Shown one piece after another: positions 36,254-45,378 of a stretch of 64,000 bases of DNA. Source of the DNA: Herbaspirillum sp. AP02 (lineage in GTDB: Bacteria; Pseudomonadota; Gammaproteobacteria; Burkholderiales; Burkholderiaceae_D); contig NZ_JADWMY010000009.1 of assembly GCF_015767275.1 (NCBI RefSeq), forward strand, positions 186,001 through 250,000, in the 5' to 3' direction. The translations under genes were made by a program, and so were the position numbers. Position 1 is the stretch's first letter; every line of letters starts with the position of its first letter. The notes under the pieces were generated by a model. The model did not search any database, had not been told where the DNA came from, and worked only from the letters and a program-made list of their open reading frames with translations.

Positions 36254-37501
36254 ATGAGCACAGGCACATCCAAGCCCGGCCCGCTGGCCGGCATCAAGGT
36301 ACTGGAACTGGGAACGCTGATTGCAGGCCCGTTCTGCTCGCGCATGCTGGCCGAATTCGGCGCCGACGTGATCAAGGTCGAAGCCCCAGGCAACGGCGAC
36401 CCGCTGCGCCAGTGGCGCGTCCTCAAGGATGGCACCTCGCTGTGGTGGTCGGTCCAGGCCCGCAACAAGAAGAGCATCACCCTCAACATGAAGGACGAGC
36501 GCGCCCAGGAAATCGCCCGCAAGCTCGCCCTGGAGGCCGACGTCATCATCGAGAACTACCGTCCCGGCGTGCTGGAAAAGTGGAAGCTCGGCTATGAGGA
36601 CCTCAGGCAGCTCAACCCTGCCACCATCATGGTGCGCCTGTCCGGCTACGGCCAGACCGGCCCCTTGCGCGACCTGCCGGGCTTCGGCGCCATCGGCGAA
36701 TCGATGGGTGGCATCCGCTATGTCTCCGGTCACCCGGATCGTCCACCGGTGCGCATCGGCATTTCCATCGGCGACTCCATCGCCGCCCTGCACGGCGTGA
36801 TCGGCGCCATGATGGCACTGCGCCACCGCGACGTCACCGGCGGTCGCTGGAACGGCAAGCAGGGCGCCGATTGCATCGCCGGCCAGGGGCAGATGGTGGA
36901 TGTGGCCTTGTACGAGGCCGTCTTCAACATGATGGAATCGATGGTTCCCGAATTCGACTTTGCAGGCGTGGTGCGCGAGCGCACCGGTGGCGCGTTGCCC
37001 GGCATCGTGCCTTCCAACACCTACACCACGGGCGACGGCATGAACATCGTCATCGCCGGCAATGGCGACGCCATCTTCAAGCGCCTGATGAGCGCCATCG
37101 ATCGCGAGGACATGGCCAACGATCCGGGTCTGGCGCGCAACGACGGCCGCGTTCCCCGTACCGCCGAGATCGATGCCGCCATCCAGCAGTGGTGCAGCAC
37201 GCAGACCATCGAAAATGCCCTGGCCAGGCTGCAGGCAGCCGATGTCCCGGTCGGCAAGATCTACTCGGTCAAGGACATGATGAGCGACGCCCAGTTCCTG
37301 GCGCGCGACATGTTCGAGCAGCACCAGTTTGCCGACGGCACGCCGGTCAAGCTGCCCGGCATCACGCCCAAGATGTCCGAGACGCCTGGCCAGACCAAGT
37401 GGCTTGGCCCCGAGTTGGGCGCCCACAGCGATGAAATCCTGCAATCGCTGGGGTATGATGAGGCCCACATCAAGATGCTGCGCGACCACGGTGTGGTCTG
37501 A
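36254..37501 (+). CDS. CaiB/BaiF family (class III) CoA-transferase
   Basis: A 415-residue CoA-transferase that swaps CoA between carboxylic acids through an aspartyl thioester. LAGIKVLELGTLIAGPFCSRMLAEFGADVIKVE is the typical N-terminus and VDVALYEAVFNMM contains the expected catalytic Asp. ATG at 36254 is chosen; the upstream extension to 36056 has no family features. It is followed by a three-gene ABC transporter on the same strand (102-base gap), so it may activate the imported acid. The substrate is unknown; the closest described families act on formyl-, succinyl- or carnitine-type CoAs. Confidence 0.88.
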   Translation: MSTGTSKPGPLAGIKVLELGTLIAGPFCSRMLAEFGADVIKVEAPGNGDPLRQWRVLKDGTSLWWSVQARNKKSITLNMKDERAQEIARKLALEADVIIENYRPGVLEKWKLGYEDLRQLNPATIMVRLSGYGQTGPLRDLPGFGAIGESMGGIRYVSGHPDRPPVRIGISIGDSIAALHGVIGAMMALRHRDVTGGRWNGKQGADCIAGQGQMVDVALYEAVFNMMESMVPEFDFAGVVRERTGGALPGIVPSNTYTTGDGMNIVIAGNGDAIFKRLMSAIDREDMANDPGLARNDGRVPRTAEIDAAIQQWCSTQTIENALARLQAADVPVGKIYSVKDMMSDAQFLARDMFEQHQFADGTPVKLPGITPKMSETPGQTKWLGPELGAHSDEILQSLGYDEAHIKMLRDHGVV

Positions 37502-37603
37502 GCGGCGCGAAACGGTAGTGCAATCTGCACGGGATTGCGTACCAACACTGCACAGACAGCAGAAAATAAAGCAGCACCCCCATCCACACACGGAGGAGAC
37601 ATA

Positions 37604-38641
37604 ATGAAATTGAGCTGGAAGCAATTGCTGATCGCCGCTGGCCTGTTCCTGGCCGGCTATTTTTCTTTCAACGGCAGTGCCGGTGCGCAGGCTCTGGAAA
37701 AGCCCAAGGTCTCCATCGCCGTTGGTGGCAAGAACCTGTTCTACTACCTTCCGCTGACCGTGGCCGAACAGCTGGGCTATTTCAAGGATGAAGGCCTGCA
37801 GGTCGAAATTTCCGACTTCGCCGGCGGAGCCAAGGCCTTGCAGGCGATGGTGGGCGGCAGCGCCGACGTCGTCTCCGGTGCCTACGAGCACACCATCAAC
37901 ATGCAGGCCAAGGGCCAGGCCATCGTCGCCTTCGTGCTGCAGGGCCGTGCGCCGCAGATCGTGCTGGCGGCCAACAACAAGACCATGCCCAACTACAAGA
38001 GCGTGGCCGACCTCAAGGGCAAGAAGATCGGCGTGACCGCGCCCGGTTCGTCCACCAGCATCATGGCCAGCTATGTGTTGGCCAAGGCCGGCCTGAAGCC
38101 CACCGACGTCTCCTTCATCGGCGTGGGCGCCTCGGCCGGTGCGATCTCGGCGATCCGCTCCGGCCAGATCGATGCCATCGCCAACCTGGACCCGGTGATC
38201 TCCATGCTGGAACAGCACAACGAGATCAAGACCATCGCCGACACCCGCACCCTGAAGGACACCAACGACGTCTTCGGTGGCCCGATGCCGGCTGCCACCC
38301 TGTACGCCCCGGCGGCCTTCGTCCAGAAGTATCCCAACACCACCCAAGCCCTGACCAACGCCATGGTGCGCGCGCTGAAGTGGATCCAGAAGGCCGGCCC
38401 CTCGGACATCATCAAGGCCGTGCCGGAGAGCTACCTGCTGGGCGACCGCTCGCTCTACATCGATGCCTTCATGAAGGTGCGCCAGGCCATTTCTCCGGAC
38501 GGCTACTTCCCGCCAGGTGGCCCGGATACCGCCCTGCGTACGCTGAAGGCCTTCGAGCCGTCGCTGGCCGACAAGCCGATCGACCTCTCCAAGACCTTCA
38601 CCAACTCCTTCGTGCAGAAGGCCAACGCCAAATACAAGTAA
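37604..38641 (+). CDS. ABC transporter periplasmic binding protein, NMT1/SsuA type
   Basis: A 345-residue secreted solute-binding protein. The signal peptide covers about residues 1-29 (ending in AGAQA). The fold carries KVSIAVGGKNLFYYLPLTVAEQLGYFKDEGLQVEISDFAGG, the typical start of the NMT1/TauA/SsuA group, and VADLKGKKIGVTAPGSSTSIMASYVL. Substrates of this group are small anions such as sulfonates, nitrate or aromatic acids; linkage to a CoA-transferase points to a carboxylate. GGAGGA precedes ATG. A strong hairpin follows the stop (38682-38707). Confidence 0.88.
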   Translation: MKLSWKQLLIAAGLFLAGYFSFNGSAGAQALEKPKVSIAVGGKNLFYYLPLTVAEQLGYFKDEGLQVEISDFAGGAKALQAMVGGSADVVSGAYEHTINMQAKGQAIVAFVLQGRAPQIVLAANNKTMPNYKSVADLKGKKIGVTAPGSSTSIMASYVLAKAGLKPTDVSFIGVGASAGAISAIRSGQIDAIANLDPVISMLEQHNEIKTIADTRTLKDTNDVFGGPMPAATLYAPAAFVQKYPNTTQALTNAMVRALKWIQKAGPSDIIKAVPESYLLGDRSLYIDAFMKVRQAISPDGYFPPGGPDTALRTLKAFEPSLADKPIDLSKTFTNSFVQKANAKYK

Positions 38642-38681
38642 GACAGGTAAGCGCAGCGTTCCCACCCGATGCGAATGCACA

Positions 38682-38707
38682 GCAAATGCCCGGTAACGGG
38701 CATTTGC
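38682..38707 (+). other. Intercistronic hairpin after the binding-protein gene
   Basis: A perfect 11-base stem GCAAATGCCCG/CGGGCATTTGC with GTAA loop lies 41 bases after the binding-protein stop and 86 bases before the ATPase gene. No T tract follows. This is the position where ABC operons often carry hairpins that stabilise the binding-protein mRNA. Confidence 0.7.
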
Positions 38708-38792
38708 GCATCTGAGCGGGGCGCTTGCCTCACTATTCTCCAGCGCGGCCGTACCGGCCCGTTATGCAGTGAATCCCTGAAGCCCTGAAGCC

Positions 38793-39602
38793 ATGACGCC
38801 AGCACTCCAGTTCGACAACATCACCTGCACCTTCGTCTCCAAGGACGATCGTTCCCAGCGCTACACCGCCGTGGCCAATACCGACCTGTCCATCGCACCG
38901 GGCGAATTCGTGTCCGTGGTCGGTCCCACCGGTTGCGGCAAGTCCACCCTGCTCAACGTCGGCGCCGGACTGCTGCAACCGTCCTCGGGCAGTGTCAAGG
39001 TCTTCGGCGAAGAGCTCACCGGCATCAACCGCCGCGCCGGCTACATGTTCCAGGCCGAGGCACTGATGCCCTGGCGCAGCGCACTGCAGAACGTAATCGC
39101 CGGCCTGCAGTATCGCGGCCAGGACGAGAAGGCGGCCCAGGAACTGGGCGAGCAATGGCTGGCACGCGTGGGCCTGCAAGGCTTCGGCGACCGTTATCCG
39201 CACCAGCTCTCCGGCGGTATGCGCAAGCGCGTGGCCCTGGCGCAGACCTTGATCCTGGACCCCGACATCATCCTCATGGATGAACCCTTCTCGGCGCTCG
39301 ATATCCAGACCCGCCAGCTGATGGAAAACGAAGTGCTGGACCTGTGGAACGCCAAGAAGAAGGCCGTGCTCTTCATCACCCACGACCTCGACGAAGCCAT
39401 CGCCATGTCCGACCGCGTGATCGTGCTGGCCGCCGGCCCAGGTACCCACCCCATCGGCGAATTCAGGATCGACCTGCCGCGCCCGCGCGATGTGGCCGAA
39501 ATCCGCATGCATCCCCGCTTCGTCGAGCTGCACCAGCAGATCTGGGACGTACTGCGCGACGAAGTGCTCAAGGGTTATCAACAACAGAAGCGCGCAGCGT
39601 AG
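38793..39602 (+). CDS. ABC transporter ATP-binding protein
   Basis: A 269-residue ATPase of the nitrate/sulfonate/taurine importer group. Walker A is GPTGCGKSTLLN, the signature LSGGMRKRVALAQTL, Walker B IILMDEPFSALD, and the switch histidine is in FITHDLDEA. It powers the permease encoded next (37-base gap). The C-terminal extension of about 40 residues after the ATPase fold ends QQKRAA. Confidence 0.92.
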   Translation: MTPALQFDNITCTFVSKDDRSQRYTAVANTDLSIAPGEFVSVVGPTGCGKSTLLNVGAGLLQPSSGSVKVFGEELTGINRRAGYMFQAEALMPWRSALQNVIAGLQYRGQDEKAAQELGEQWLARVGLQGFGDRYPHQLSGGMRKRVALAQTLILDPDIILMDEPFSALDIQTRQLMENEVLDLWNAKKKAVLFITHDLDEAIAMSDRVIVLAAGPGTHPIGEFRIDLPRPRDVAEIRMHPRFVELHQQIWDVLRDEVLKGYQQQKRAA

Positions 39603-39639
39603 GCCGTACCGGAAACGATCAGGGAAGAGAATCAGCACC

Positions 39640-40491
39640 ATGTGGAAATTACTGAAACCGAATCACAAGAACATCCGCTTCTGGCAACTGATGGTATTGG
39701 CCATCGTCCTGCTGGTATGGCACGTGGCCACGCGCAATCCGCAGACCGCTTTCTTCTTCGGCGAACCTTTGAAGGTGGCGCAGCGCATCTGGGAGTGGTT
39801 CACGGTCGGCAGCGGCTCGCTGGAGGTGGGCGTGGGCGACACCACTTTCTTTACGCTCACTTTCCCGGCGGAGATTTATTCACACCTGCTCGTCACGCTG
39901 ACCGAGACCGTGCTGGCCTTCATCATCGGCACCGTCTCTGGCCTGGGCATCGGCCTCTGGCTGGCGCTGTCGCCGACCGCCTCCGCCATCCTCGATCCCT
40001 ACGTCAAGGCCGCCAATTCCATGCCCCGCGTGATCCTGGCACCGATCTTCGCGATGTGGTTCGGCCTGGGCATCTGGTCCAAGGTGGCGCTGGCGGTGAC
40101 GCTGGTATTCTTCATCGTCTTCTTCAACGTCTACCAGGGCGTCAAGGAAGTCAGCCCGGTGGTGTTGGCCAATGCCCGCATGCTGGGCGCCAATGCACGC
40201 CAGCTGCTGCGCACCGTCTACCTGCCCTCGGCCACCTCGTGGGTATTCTCCAGCCTGCACACCTCTATCGGCCTGGCCTTCGTCGGCGCCGTGGTGGGGG
40301 AGTACCTGGGCTCGGCCCGCGGTGTCGGTTACCTGATCCTGCAGGCCGAAGGGACCTTCGATATCAACACCGTCTTCGCCGGCATCGTCGTGCTGACCGT
40401 CTTTGCGCTGGTGCTGGACCTGGCCGTGGGCATGATCGAGAAGCGGCTCATGAAGTGGCAGCCCAAGAGCGGGGAGACCGAAAAGCTCTGA
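39640..40491 (+). CDS. ABC transporter permease, SsuC/TauC type
   Basis: A 283-residue inner-membrane permease with about six helices. The EAA loop signature is seen in ANARMLGANARQLLRTVYLPSA (about residues 185-205), which docks on the ATPase. GAVVGEYLGSARGVGYLIL is the usual downstream conserved segment. It is the last gene of the CoA-transferase/transport unit. The MITE-like element begins 30 bases after its stop and could serve as terminator. Confidence 0.9.
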   Translation: MWKLLKPNHKNIRFWQLMVLAIVLLVWHVATRNPQTAFFFGEPLKVAQRIWEWFTVGSGSLEVGVGDTTFFTLTFPAEIYSHLLVTLTETVLAFIIGTVSGLGIGLWLALSPTASAILDPYVKAANSMPRVILAPIFAMWFGLGIWSKVALAVTLVFFIVFFNVYQGVKEVSPVVLANARMLGANARQLLRTVYLPSATSWVFSSLHTSIGLAFVGAVVGEYLGSARGVGYLILQAEGTFDINTVFAGIVVLTVFALVLDLAVGMIEKRLMKWQPKSGETEKL

Positions 40492-40552
40492 ACGGATACA
40501 TCGGACCGGGCGAAAGTACCTAGAACTCATTTCATAAATAGTCGTGAGATGC

Positions 40553-40651
40553 GTTCTGCCCAGAAAGGGCGCTGGCAAGGCGCGCGACGCGTCGTGTGGC
40601 GGTGCCACACGTAAGGAGCGCAACGCGGCCAGCGCCCTTTCTGGGCAGAAC
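40553..40651. repeat. 24-base internal inverted repeat of the MITE-like element
   Basis: Arms 40553-40576 and 40628-40651 are perfectly complementary over 24 bases, with a 51-base loop that contains the smaller hairpin GTGTGGC-GGT-GCCACAC. As RNA this gives a long stable stem. Confidence 0.85.
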
Positions 40652-40689
40652 CCGCAGGGAGCGGCCCGTTTGGGCGAATTGCTGCGTTA

Positions 40690-40728
40690 CGAATTTGGGT
40701 CAAGACGCCCAGTCTTGACCCAAATTCG
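40690..40728. repeat. 17-base internal inverted repeat of the MITE-like element
   Basis: Arms 40690-40706 (CGAATTTGGGTCAAGAC) and 40712-40728 pair perfectly around GCCCA. Confidence 0.85.
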
Positions 40729-40998
40729 CGCCTTGCACTTCATCCCAAAAGGGACTCGCTCGCACTCGCGCCTATTTATGAAATGAGTTCTAAATACAAC
40801 AACTATCGCGGCCGGCTTTATCGGTACCGGATAGCGGACAGGCGCCAGTGGCAACACTGGCGCCTTTTTACTTGAAATTCACTCCCATCGGGAAAAGCCC
40901 TAAATCCCTGGTTCCGGCCTTTGTCTATAGTCCTCTACTACATGGATTGATTCGCTCTGGATTGGTCGGTGTTCAACAATCACAACCGAGGGGGAACA

Positions 40999-42582
40999 AT
41001 GAATATATTCAGGAACATGAAGATCGGCACCAAGTTATCGCTGGCGTTCGCGCTGTTGCTGACCTTGACGGTGGTGCTGGCGGCGGTCGCCCTGACCAGC
41101 ATCCAGTCGCTGACCGCTTCCATCAAGGCCGCCGATGCCGTCCAGAATCGGCACCTGGTGCCGCTCTACCTGGCGCGGGAAGCGCTGGACCAGACCGGTA
41201 TCGCCGCCCGCAACGCCTATGTGTTCCGAAGCGATGCCGATGCGCAAAAGGAGCTGGCCATCGTCGATCAACAAAAGCAGCTTTACCTCAAGGCGCTGGC
41301 TGAACTCGAAGTGCAACTGGTGGGCAACAAGGGCTTTGAAAAGGTCCGTGCCGGACTGCTGCAGATGGCCGAGGAACTCAAGCGTCCGCGGATCTACCGG
41401 GAAAGCGGGAGGAGCGAGGAATTCCGCGATTTCCTTGTCAATGACTGCAGTCCTTTGCGACGTCAGATCGTAGAGGACATCAACAAGGTCATCCAGGAAG
41501 TGGATGCCGAAAACAACAAGGCGCACCATTCCACACTGGAAATGGCGACCCACGGCTCCATGGTGGTCGCCGCGCTCACCTTGCTGGTGACGCTTATCTC
41601 GATCATCGTGGCCGTATTGATCACCCGCAGTCTGCTCAAGCAACTGGGCGGTGAACCTGCCTATGCCGCCGACATCGCCCAGCAGATCGCCGCCGGTGAC
41701 CTGACCTCTGAAGTGCTGACCCGGCCGGGCGACACCGCCAGCCTGCTGATGGCCATCAAACAGATGCGCGACAGCCTGGTCGCCATCGTCGGCAAGGTGC
41801 GAGAAGGCACGCACACCATCGAACAGGCTTCTGCCGAGATTGCCACCGGCAACCTGGACCTGTCCTCGCGCACGGAGCAACAGGCTGGTGCACTGGAACA
41901 GACCGCCTCGGCCATGGAGGAGCTGATGTCCACCGTGAAGCAGAACGCCGATAACGCCAGGCAGGCGAGCCAGCTCGCGGTGTCGGCCTCGGAAGTGGCC
42001 AGCCAGGGCGGCGTCGCGGTGGGCCAGGTGGTCAGCACCATGGACGGCATCAATGCCTCCTCGCGCAAGATCGTCGACATCATCAGCGTCATTGACGGCA
42101 TCGCATTCCAGACCAATATCCTGGCCTTGAACGCGGCAGTGGAAGCAGCCCGGGCCGGCGAGCAGGGACGCGGTTTCGCAGTCGTGGCCTCGGAAGTGCG
42201 CAACCTGGCACAGCGCAGCGCCACCGCTGCCAAGGAAATCACCGAACTGATCAATGAATCGGTAGGCCAGATCGGGCAGGGCAGCAGCCTGGTCCAGCAA
42301 GCCGGATTGACGATGGAAAACGTCGTCAACAGCGTGAGGCGGGTGACCGATGTCGTCGCCGAGATCTCGCATGCAAGTCAGGAGCAGAGTCACGGTATCA
42401 CCCAGGTCAACCTGGCCATCACCCACATGGATGAGGCTACGCAGCAGAACTCGGCGCTGGTCGAGGAAGCTGCCGCCGCTGCCAATTCGATGAAGGAACA
42501 GGCTGCGGCCCTGGCCAGCCTGGTGTCGACCTTCCGCCTGGACGCCTCGCCGCCGCACCTGGCCGTCAATCGGTATGCGTAG
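40999..42582 (+). CDS. Methyl-accepting chemotaxis protein
   Basis: A 527-residue chemoreceptor. Helix TM1 covers about residues 10-32, a 4-helix-bundle periplasmic domain about 35-190, TM2 about 190-215 ([21 protein letters not shown]), then a HAMP segment and the cytoplasmic signalling domain. The tip sequence [47 protein letters not shown] is intact, so it should couple to CheA/CheW. There is no NWETF-like C-terminal tether, so it depends on other receptors for CheR/CheB docking. GAGGGGG lies before ATG. The ligand is unknown. Confidence 0.93.
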   Translation: MNIFRNMKIGTKLSLAFALLLTLTVVLAAVALTSIQSLTASIKAADAVQNRHLVPLYLAREALDQTGIAARNAYVFRSDADAQKELAIVDQQKQLYLKALAELEVQLVGNKGFEKVRAGLLQMAEELKRPRIYRESGRSEEFRDFLVNDCSPLRRQIVEDINKVIQEVDAENNKAHHSTLEMATHGSMVVAALTLLVTLISIIVAVLITRSLLKQLGGEPAYAADIAQQIAAGDLTSEVLTRPGDTASLLMAIKQMRDSLVAIVGKVREGTHTIEQASAEIATGNLDLSSRTEQQAGALEQTASAMEELMSTVKQNADNARQASQLAVSASEVASQGGVAVGQVVSTMDGINASSRKIVDIISVIDGIAFQTNILALNAAVEAARAGEQGRGFAVVASEVRNLAQRSATAAKEITELINESVGQIGQGSSLVQQAGLTMENVVNSVRRVTDVVAEISHASQEQSHGITQVNLAITHMDEATQQNSALVEEAAAAANSMKEQAAALASLVSTFRLDASPPHLAVNRYA

Positions 42583-42655
42583 CACCAGCACCACGGTGCC
42601 AAGGGTGTGCCAGCGTACAATGACGGCATGCAATCGGGGAGTGGGGGCAAGGGCG

Positions 42656-44368
42656 ATGAGCCAGCAGAATGACTTGATCGAATTCGGTTCGGAAAACGCC
42701 TATCGGCTGCTGGTGCAGCGGATCAAGGACTACGCCATCTACATGCTGCGTCCGGATGGCGTGGTCGCCAGCTGGAATGCCGGCGCCCAGCGCTTCAAGG
42801 GCTATACCGCCGAAGAAATCATCGGCCAGCATTATTCGGTCTTCTATGAAGAGCCGGATCGTCTCGCTGGCCTGCCCGCCAATAACCTGGCCCTGGCCCT
42901 GCGCGAGGGCAAGTTCGAGGACGAGGGCTGGCGCGTGCGCAAGGACGGCTCGCGCTTCTGGGCGCACGTGGTGATCGATCCCATCTACCAGGAAGATGGA
43001 CGCCTGCTGGGGTTCGCCAAGATCACCCGCGACCGCACCGAGCAACTGGAAACCAACGAAAAAATCCTCTTCATGGCCCGGCACGATGCCATGACCGGCC
43101 TGCCCAACCGCGTCCATTTCCTGGAACGGCTGGACGAAGCCATGTCCACCCCGCATGCCGGCGAGCAACAGGTGGCCGTGGTCAGCATCGACCTGGATGG
43201 CTTCAAGGAAATCAACGATGCCTTCGGTCATGGCGTGGGCGACCAACTGCTTTCCGAACTGGGACGGCGCCTCAAGAACACCGTGGGCGAGGGCGAGACC
43301 GTGGCGCGCTTCGGCGGTGATGAATTCGTCGCCTTCAAGGTATTCCGTCAACAGCGCCATCTGGCCGACTTCATCAGCCGCCTGCAACGCGCCCTGACCA
43401 CCATGCTGCACCTGGCACAGACCGACATCGTCCCCGGCGCCAGCCTGGGGGTGGCGATGTTCCCCGGTGACGCCGTCGACCGTGCGCAATTGCTCAACAA
43501 TGCCGACCTCGCCATGTACCGCGCCAAGAAGAGCATGGACGAAAAGATCTGCTTCTACGAAGCCAGCATGGATGAGGCCTCGCGCGCCCGCCGCGCCATG
43601 GCACGCGATATCTGGACCGCCCTCGAGCGCGGGGAATTCTTCCTGAACTACCAGATACAGCGCGCCGTCAGCAGCGATGAGATCACCGGCTATGAAGTCC
43701 TGCTGCGCTGGCGGCATCCGGTGCAGGGTCTGATCCCGCCGGCCCTGTTCATCCCGGTGGCCGAGGAATGCGGCGCCATCGGCGCCATTGGCGACTGGGT
43801 GCTGGAGCACGCCTGTCGCGAGGCGGCGCAATGGAATCTCCAACCACGCATCGCCGTCAACCTGTCGGCCCTGCAATTGTCCAATGTCAGCCTGGTGGAG
43901 AAGGTGCGCTCGGTACTGGCCGCCACCGGTCTGCCACCGCAGCGGCTGGAACTGGAGGTTACCGAAACCGCCATCATCGTCGACCGCGAACGCGCCCTCT
44001 ACCTGCTGCAGCAACTCAAGGCCATGGGCGTGACCATTGCCATGGACGATTTCGGCAGCGGGTATTCCTCGCTGGAGACGCTGCGGTCTTTCCCCTTCGA
44101 CAAGATCAAGCTGGACCGCAGCTTCATCAGCGAGCTGGAAACCAGCCTGCAGGCCAAGGCCTTCGTGCGCGCCATCCTGGCGCTGGGCCATAGCCTGAAC
44201 GTAGCGGTGCTGGCCGAAGGCGTGGAAACCGAAGCCCAGCGCGCCATCCTGGAGCAGGAGGGTTGCCAGGAAGGGCAGGGTTATCTGTTCGGCCGGCCGG
44301 CGCTGCTGAGCGCCCTGGGTGAGCTGGCGCAGGCGGTGCCACCCCATGAGGTGCCGCGTCGGGCCTGA
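42656..44368 (+). CDS. PAS-GGDEF-EAL cyclic di-GMP enzyme
   Basis: A 570-residue soluble protein. The PAS domain covers about 12-125 (IYMLRPDGVVASWNAGAQRFKGYTAEEIIG), GGDEF about 140-300 and EAL about 310-560. The cyclase motif RFGGDEFVAF is intact but no RxxD inhibition site is seen five residues before it. The EAL residues needed for metal binding and hydrolysis are present (EVLLRW, VNLSALQL, EVTETA, MDDFGSGYSSL, KLDRSFI, AEGVETEAQ). It may therefore both make and break cyclic di-GMP, or one domain may regulate the other. It lies 73 bases after the chemoreceptor. Confidence 0.92.
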   Translation: MSQQNDLIEFGSENAYRLLVQRIKDYAIYMLRPDGVVASWNAGAQRFKGYTAEEIIGQHYSVFYEEPDRLAGLPANNLALALREGKFEDEGWRVRKDGSRFWAHVVIDPIYQEDGRLLGFAKITRDRTEQLETNEKILFMARHDAMTGLPNRVHFLERLDEAMSTPHAGEQQVAVVSIDLDGFKEINDAFGHGVGDQLLSELGRRLKNTVGEGETVARFGGDEFVAFKVFRQQRHLADFISRLQRALTTMLHLAQTDIVPGASLGVAMFPGDAVDRAQLLNNADLAMYRAKKSMDEKICFYEASMDEASRARRAMARDIWTALERGEFFLNYQIQRAVSSDEITGYEVLLRWRHPVQGLIPPALFIPVAEECGAIGAIGDWVLEHACREAAQWNLQPRIAVNLSALQLSNVSLVEKVRSVLAATGLPPQRLELEVTETAIIVDRERALYLLQQLKAMGVTIAMDDFGSGYSSLETLRSFPFDKIKLDRSFISELETSLQAKAFVRAILALGHSLNVAVLAEGVETEAQRAILEQEGCQEGQGYLFGRPALLSALGELAQAVPPHEVPRRA

Positions 44369-44445
44369 GTGAAAATGCTCCGGCGGCCGGCGCGCCGGAC
44401 CGATTTCGCGTACGCTGCCAGTTGTCATTGTCCAGCGAGTTTTCC

Positions 44446-45378
44446 ATGAGCCAGAGTCTGAGCCTGCCCGGGGACGGGGCGTCCACCGTCACCGCTGCCG
44501 TCGCTTCCCATGCCCCCTCCCGACCCGCGCTTTCGCCCCAGGGCGACGCCTTGTCGGCGCTGGCGCAGTTACTGCTGTCCCATCGCAATGTATTGGTGCT
44601 GACCGGCGCCGGCATCAGCACTGCCTCCGGCATTCCCGACTATCGCGATGACGCAGGCGTGCGACGTGGCCGGTTGCCCATCCAGGGCAGCGAATTCCGC
44701 CAGTCGGAGGCCGCCCGCAAGCGCTATTGGGCACGCAGCATGCTCGGCTGGCCACGCCTGGCCCAGGCCGTTCCCAATGCGGCCCATCAGGCCCTGGCGC
44801 AATTGCAGGCGGCCGGCCACGTGGGTGCGATCCTGACGCAGAACGTCGATGGCCTGCATCAGCAGGCCGGTAGCCACGATGTGCTGGAACTGCACGGCAG
44901 CATCCATGCGGTCCGCTGTCTGGCCTGTGGCACTCCCTATGGTCGTGCGGGGATCCAGGCGCAGCTGGAACGCAGCAACCCCGCCTTTGCCCAACTGCAG
45001 GCAGAAGTCTTGCCTGATGGCGACGCCCAGCTGGAGCCCGATGCCGACGCCGCCTTTCATGTCCCCGCCTGTACTGCCTGTGGCGGCATGCTGCAACCGG
45101 ACGTGGTGTTCTTCGGCGATGGCGTGCCGGCTGCGCGCAGCGTCCAGGCCGAAGCGCTCACCCGGGACTGCGATGCGATGCTGGTGGTCGGGTCTTCGCT
45201 GATGGTGCTATCGGGTTTCCGCTTTGCGCGCATGGTGGCCGCTGGCGGCAAACCGGTGGTGGCCATCAATCGCGGCCGCACCCGGGCCGACGAACTGCTG
45301 GCCTTCAAGTTGCAGGAGGATGCCGAGTCGGTGTTGCCGCGTCTGGCGACACGGCTGCAGTCACAGCAACCCGCCTGA
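44446..45378 (+). CDS. Sir2-family NAD-dependent deacylase, SIRT4-like (class II)
   Basis: A 310-residue sirtuin. It has the GAGIST motif (about residue 53), PDYRDDAGVRRGRLPIQGSEFRQ, catalytic His in ELHGS, and TQNVDGLH. The four zinc cysteines are RCLACG and CTACGG. The segment RKRYWARSMLGWPRL and the NPAFAQ...PDGDAQL insertion are characteristic of class II (SIRT4-like) rather than CobB-like sirtuins. The N-terminal 30 residues are Ser/Pro-rich and probably disordered. The last 74 bases overlap the convergent MFS gene. Confidence 0.9.
   Translation: MSQSLSLPGDGASTVTAAVASHAPSRPALSPQGDALSALAQLLLSHRNVLVLTGAGISTASGIPDYRDDAGVRRGRLPIQGSEFRQSEAARKRYWARSMLGWPRLAQAVPNAAHQALAQLQAAGHVGAILTQNVDGLHQQAGSHDVLELHGSIHAVRCLACGTPYGRAGIQAQLERSNPAFAQLQAEVLPDGDAQLEPDADAAFHVPACTACGGMLQPDVVFFGDGVPAARSVQAEALTRDCDAMLVVGSSLMVLSGFRFARMVAAGGKPVVAINRGRTRADELLAFKLQEDAESVLPRLATRLQSQQPA

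Larger units (their letters stand above)
40521..40792. mobile_element. MITE-like element with perfect 21-base terminal inverted repeats
   Basis: A 272-base unit bounded by identical 21-base inverted ends (40521-40541 and 40772-40792, starting TAGAACTCATTTCATAAAT). Both ends begin with TA, consistent with a TA target duplication. The interior is made of three hairpins: a 24-base perfect stem (40553-40576 with 40628-40651), inside its loop GTGTGGC/GCCACAC (40594-40610), and a 17-base perfect stem (40690-40706 with 40712-40728). No transposase is present, so it would be moved by one elsewhere. It fills most of the 507-base gap 40492-40998; the remainder holds the chemoreceptor leader. Confidence 0.8.

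Noticed and set aside
36164-38680. 838-residue open frame on the minus strand
   Set aside because: It runs opposite the CoA-transferase and binding-protein genes, which have clear motifs and ribosome sites.
40544-40786. 80-residue frame inside the MITE-like element
   Set aside because: It consists of the hairpin arms and has no protein family features.
42566-44428. 620-residue open frame on the minus strand
   Set aside because: It is antisense to the PAS-GGDEF-EAL gene.
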